Of a DNA stretch of 64,000 bases, positions 62,743 to 64,000 are shown piece by piece. Both the position numbers and the translations under genes were made by a program. Within the stretch, counting starts at the first letter, position 1; each line of letters begins with the position of its first letter. The stretch spans positions 186,001-250,000 of the forward strand of contig NZ_KZ686269.1 in NCBI RefSeq assembly GCF_003029735.1, given 5' to 3'. The notes beneath the pieces were generated by a model. That model saw nothing but the letters and a program-made list of their open reading frames with translations, had not been told where the DNA came from and searched no databases. The DNA is from Pedobacter yulinensis (lineage in GTDB: Bacteria; Bacteroidota; Bacteroidia; Sphingobacteriales; Sphingobacteriaceae).

Positions 62743-64000
62743 ATGATAAACATAGCAAAGTGCATCTTTGCACTGGCAGTGGGCTGGCTCCTCGCCGCCG
62801 ACAACGCCAGTGCGCAAACCTCAAAACCAACAACTGATTTTCAGGTCAGGGGTTTTCACCTCGATCTGAGAATCCAGGTGATGACGATGCCTGCATTGAA
62901 AAAATTTGCACAACGTCTCCACCAAAATGGCATCAACACGCTGGTCATGGAGTGGGAAGGGACCTATCCGTTTGAAAAACATGCGGTCATTGCCAACAAA
63001 TATGCTTACAGCAGGGCCGATGTGAAATCATTTATCGCCTATTGCGATTCATTGAAAATTGACGTCATACCCCTGCAGCAGAGTTTTGGACATGTCGAGT
63101 ACATCCTTAAAAATCATCGATACAAGGCGCTCAGGGAGGATCAGAAAGACTATTCACAGGTGAATCCGGTCAAGGAAGCGCTTTGTAAAGCCTTGTTCAC
63201 TGACCTGTATGCAGATCTGATCAGTACCCATACATCCAGATACATTCACATTGGCGGAGACGAAACGTATCTGCTGGGCAAATCGCCGGAATCGAAACGC
63301 AAGGCAGATTCGCTTGGAATGGGGAGGTTATACGGCGACTATATCAAAATGCTTTGCGAGGTGGTGGTAGGCCTGGGCAAAAGACCAGTGGTATGGGCAG
63401 ACATTGCGCTGAAATATCCCGATGCCCTGAAGTCATTGCCGAAGGAAACCATCTTTATCGACTGGAATTACGGCTGGGAACTGGACCGTTTTGGCGACCA
63501 TGGGCAGCTGATGAAAAGTGGTTTCGAAATCTGGGGATCGCCGGCTTTGAGGAGCAGCCCGGACAATTACTTTCTAACCGACTGGGCAAAGCACCTGAAC
63601 AACATCAGGGTTTTTATTCCGCAGGGAAGAGCGCTGGGGTATAAGGGAATGATCATGACCTCCTGGTCTACTTCGGGTATCTATTCGCCGATAGCCGAAT
63701 CGCACAGCGACATGCTGGACCTGCACGCCATCAGAAGGGTTTACCCGCTGTCAGGCTTTAATCTCCTGGTTGACGCTTTCTTCAGGGCGGTCTCCAGCCA
63801 GGAGGCCATCGTGCCGGCAGATTTTGTAACGGATTACGCCAGCAGAAAATATGGATTTTCTGAGGCAGCAGCCACACAATTCTGGAACGCATTAAAACTG
63901 GCACCCTACGAGGTTGCCCAGGGCAAAGTTACCCGTGCCGGCCTTACGGTCGGACAACTGAAAGACAGTGCGGCAGCTGCGCTGAAAACCTTCCGGACAC
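62743..64000 (+). CDS. GH20 beta-N-acetylhexosaminidase, truncated by the window end
   Basis: Open to the end of the window (420 residues seen, no stop). Signal peptide MINIAKCIFALAVGWLLAAD to about residue 27 (DNASAQ). GH20 barrel: GFHLDLRIQVMTMPAL, FGHVEYILKN, and the catalytic pair in YIHIGGDETYLLG (Asp-Glu), then VVWADIALKYP. Removes terminal GlcNAc or GalNAc, completing the chain after GH18 action. An in-frame ATG at 62707 is possible; 62743 is preferred because GGAG lies 8 bp upstream and the signal peptide begins there. The C-terminal part is missing from this window. Confidence 0.9.
   Translation, partial: MINIAKCIFALAVGWLLAADNASAQTSKPTTDFQVRGFHLDLRIQVMTMPALKKFAQRLHQNGINTLVMEWEGTYPFEKHAVIANKYAYSRADVKSFIAYCDSLKIDVIPLQQSFGHVEYILKNHRYKALREDQKDYSQVNPVKEALCKALFTDLYADLISTHTSRYIHIGGDETYLLGKSPESKRKADSLGMGRLYGDYIKMLCEVVVGLGKRPVVWADIALKYPDALKSLPKETIFIDWNYGWELDRFGDHGQLMKSGFEIWGSPALRSSPDNYFLTDWAKHLNNIRVFIPQGRALGYKGMIMTSWSTSGIYSPIAESHSDMLDLHAIRRVYPLSGFNLLVDAFFRAVSSQEAIVPADFVTDYASRKYGFSEAAATQFWNALKLAPYEVAQGKVTRAGLTVGQLKDSAAAALKTFRT

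Noticed and set aside
1..64000. CRISPR array, tRNA or rRNA genes
   Set aside because: No regularly spaced repeats and no tRNA-like or rRNA-like sequence was recognised while reading; a covariance-model scan would be needed to exclude a tRNA fully.

Overview
The window is chromosomal DNA from a Bacteroidota bacterium, most likely family Sphingobacteriaceae (Pedobacter/Mucilaginibacter-like). Evidence: TonB-linked SusC/SusD pairs, lipoproteins with short lipoboxes followed by CKK or CSK, a grasp-with-spasm peptide cluster, and promoters of the Bacteroidota type (TAnnTTTG at -7, sometimes TTTG or TTG 18-20 bp upstream). The family assignment is inference from gene content and protein style; no rRNA or tRNA gene was recognised.

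Positions 1-33,900 are mostly core genome on both strands: threonylcarbamoyl-AMP synthase, an FMN-binding glutamate-synthase-like protein, asnS, ferritin, sucC, an acyl-CoA carboxylase subunit plus a membrane-type dipeptidase, trxB, serC-serA, a SAM hydrolase, a PhoH ATPase, purC, a STAS protein, rnz, an MFS exporter, clpB, pyrE, a NUDIX protein, coaD-rsmD-DUF3822, a DACNV/diadenylate-cyclase-like protein paired with a RecD-like helicase, a four-helix-bundle membrane protein and mnmE. Unusual items here are a promoter-driven, doubly terminated short transcript at 4367-4545, pyrE and NUDIX start codons that share one CATG, a STAS protein without its phosphosite, and several -7 boxes placed so close to ATG that the mRNAs would be leaderless.

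Positions 33,900-49,200, just after the 3' end of mnmE (a known integration target in other bacteria), are accessory: SDR/AraC, a SnoaL-like protein and a DUF5018-like lipoprotein, followed by a complete grasp-with-spasm RiPP (graspetide-type) system. Its parts are three precursor peptides with one shared GG leader and unrelated cores, an ATP-grasp maturase, an overlooked 53-codon ORF coupled to the SPASM maturase, a C39 peptidase/ABC exporter and an HlyD adaptor. A divergent LytS-type kinase and LytTR regulator pair sits next to it. This is the best candidate for an uncharacterised system. After it come an HxlR regulator, an imine-reductase-like oxidoreductase and a lipoprotein.

Positions 49,600-64,000 form a polysaccharide utilisation locus: a GH43 with ricin-type lectin domain, GH18, a LacI regulator, SusC, SusD, a GH18-like protein that has lost its catalytic residues (probably a surface glycan-binding protein), a second active GH18, GH5, and a GH20 cut by the window end. 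Three exact copies of CGTGTACGTTAACG and two related palindromes lie in its intergenic regions and are the probable LacI-family operators. The enzyme set points to a GlcNAc-containing polymer such as chitin, fungal wall material or N-glycan.
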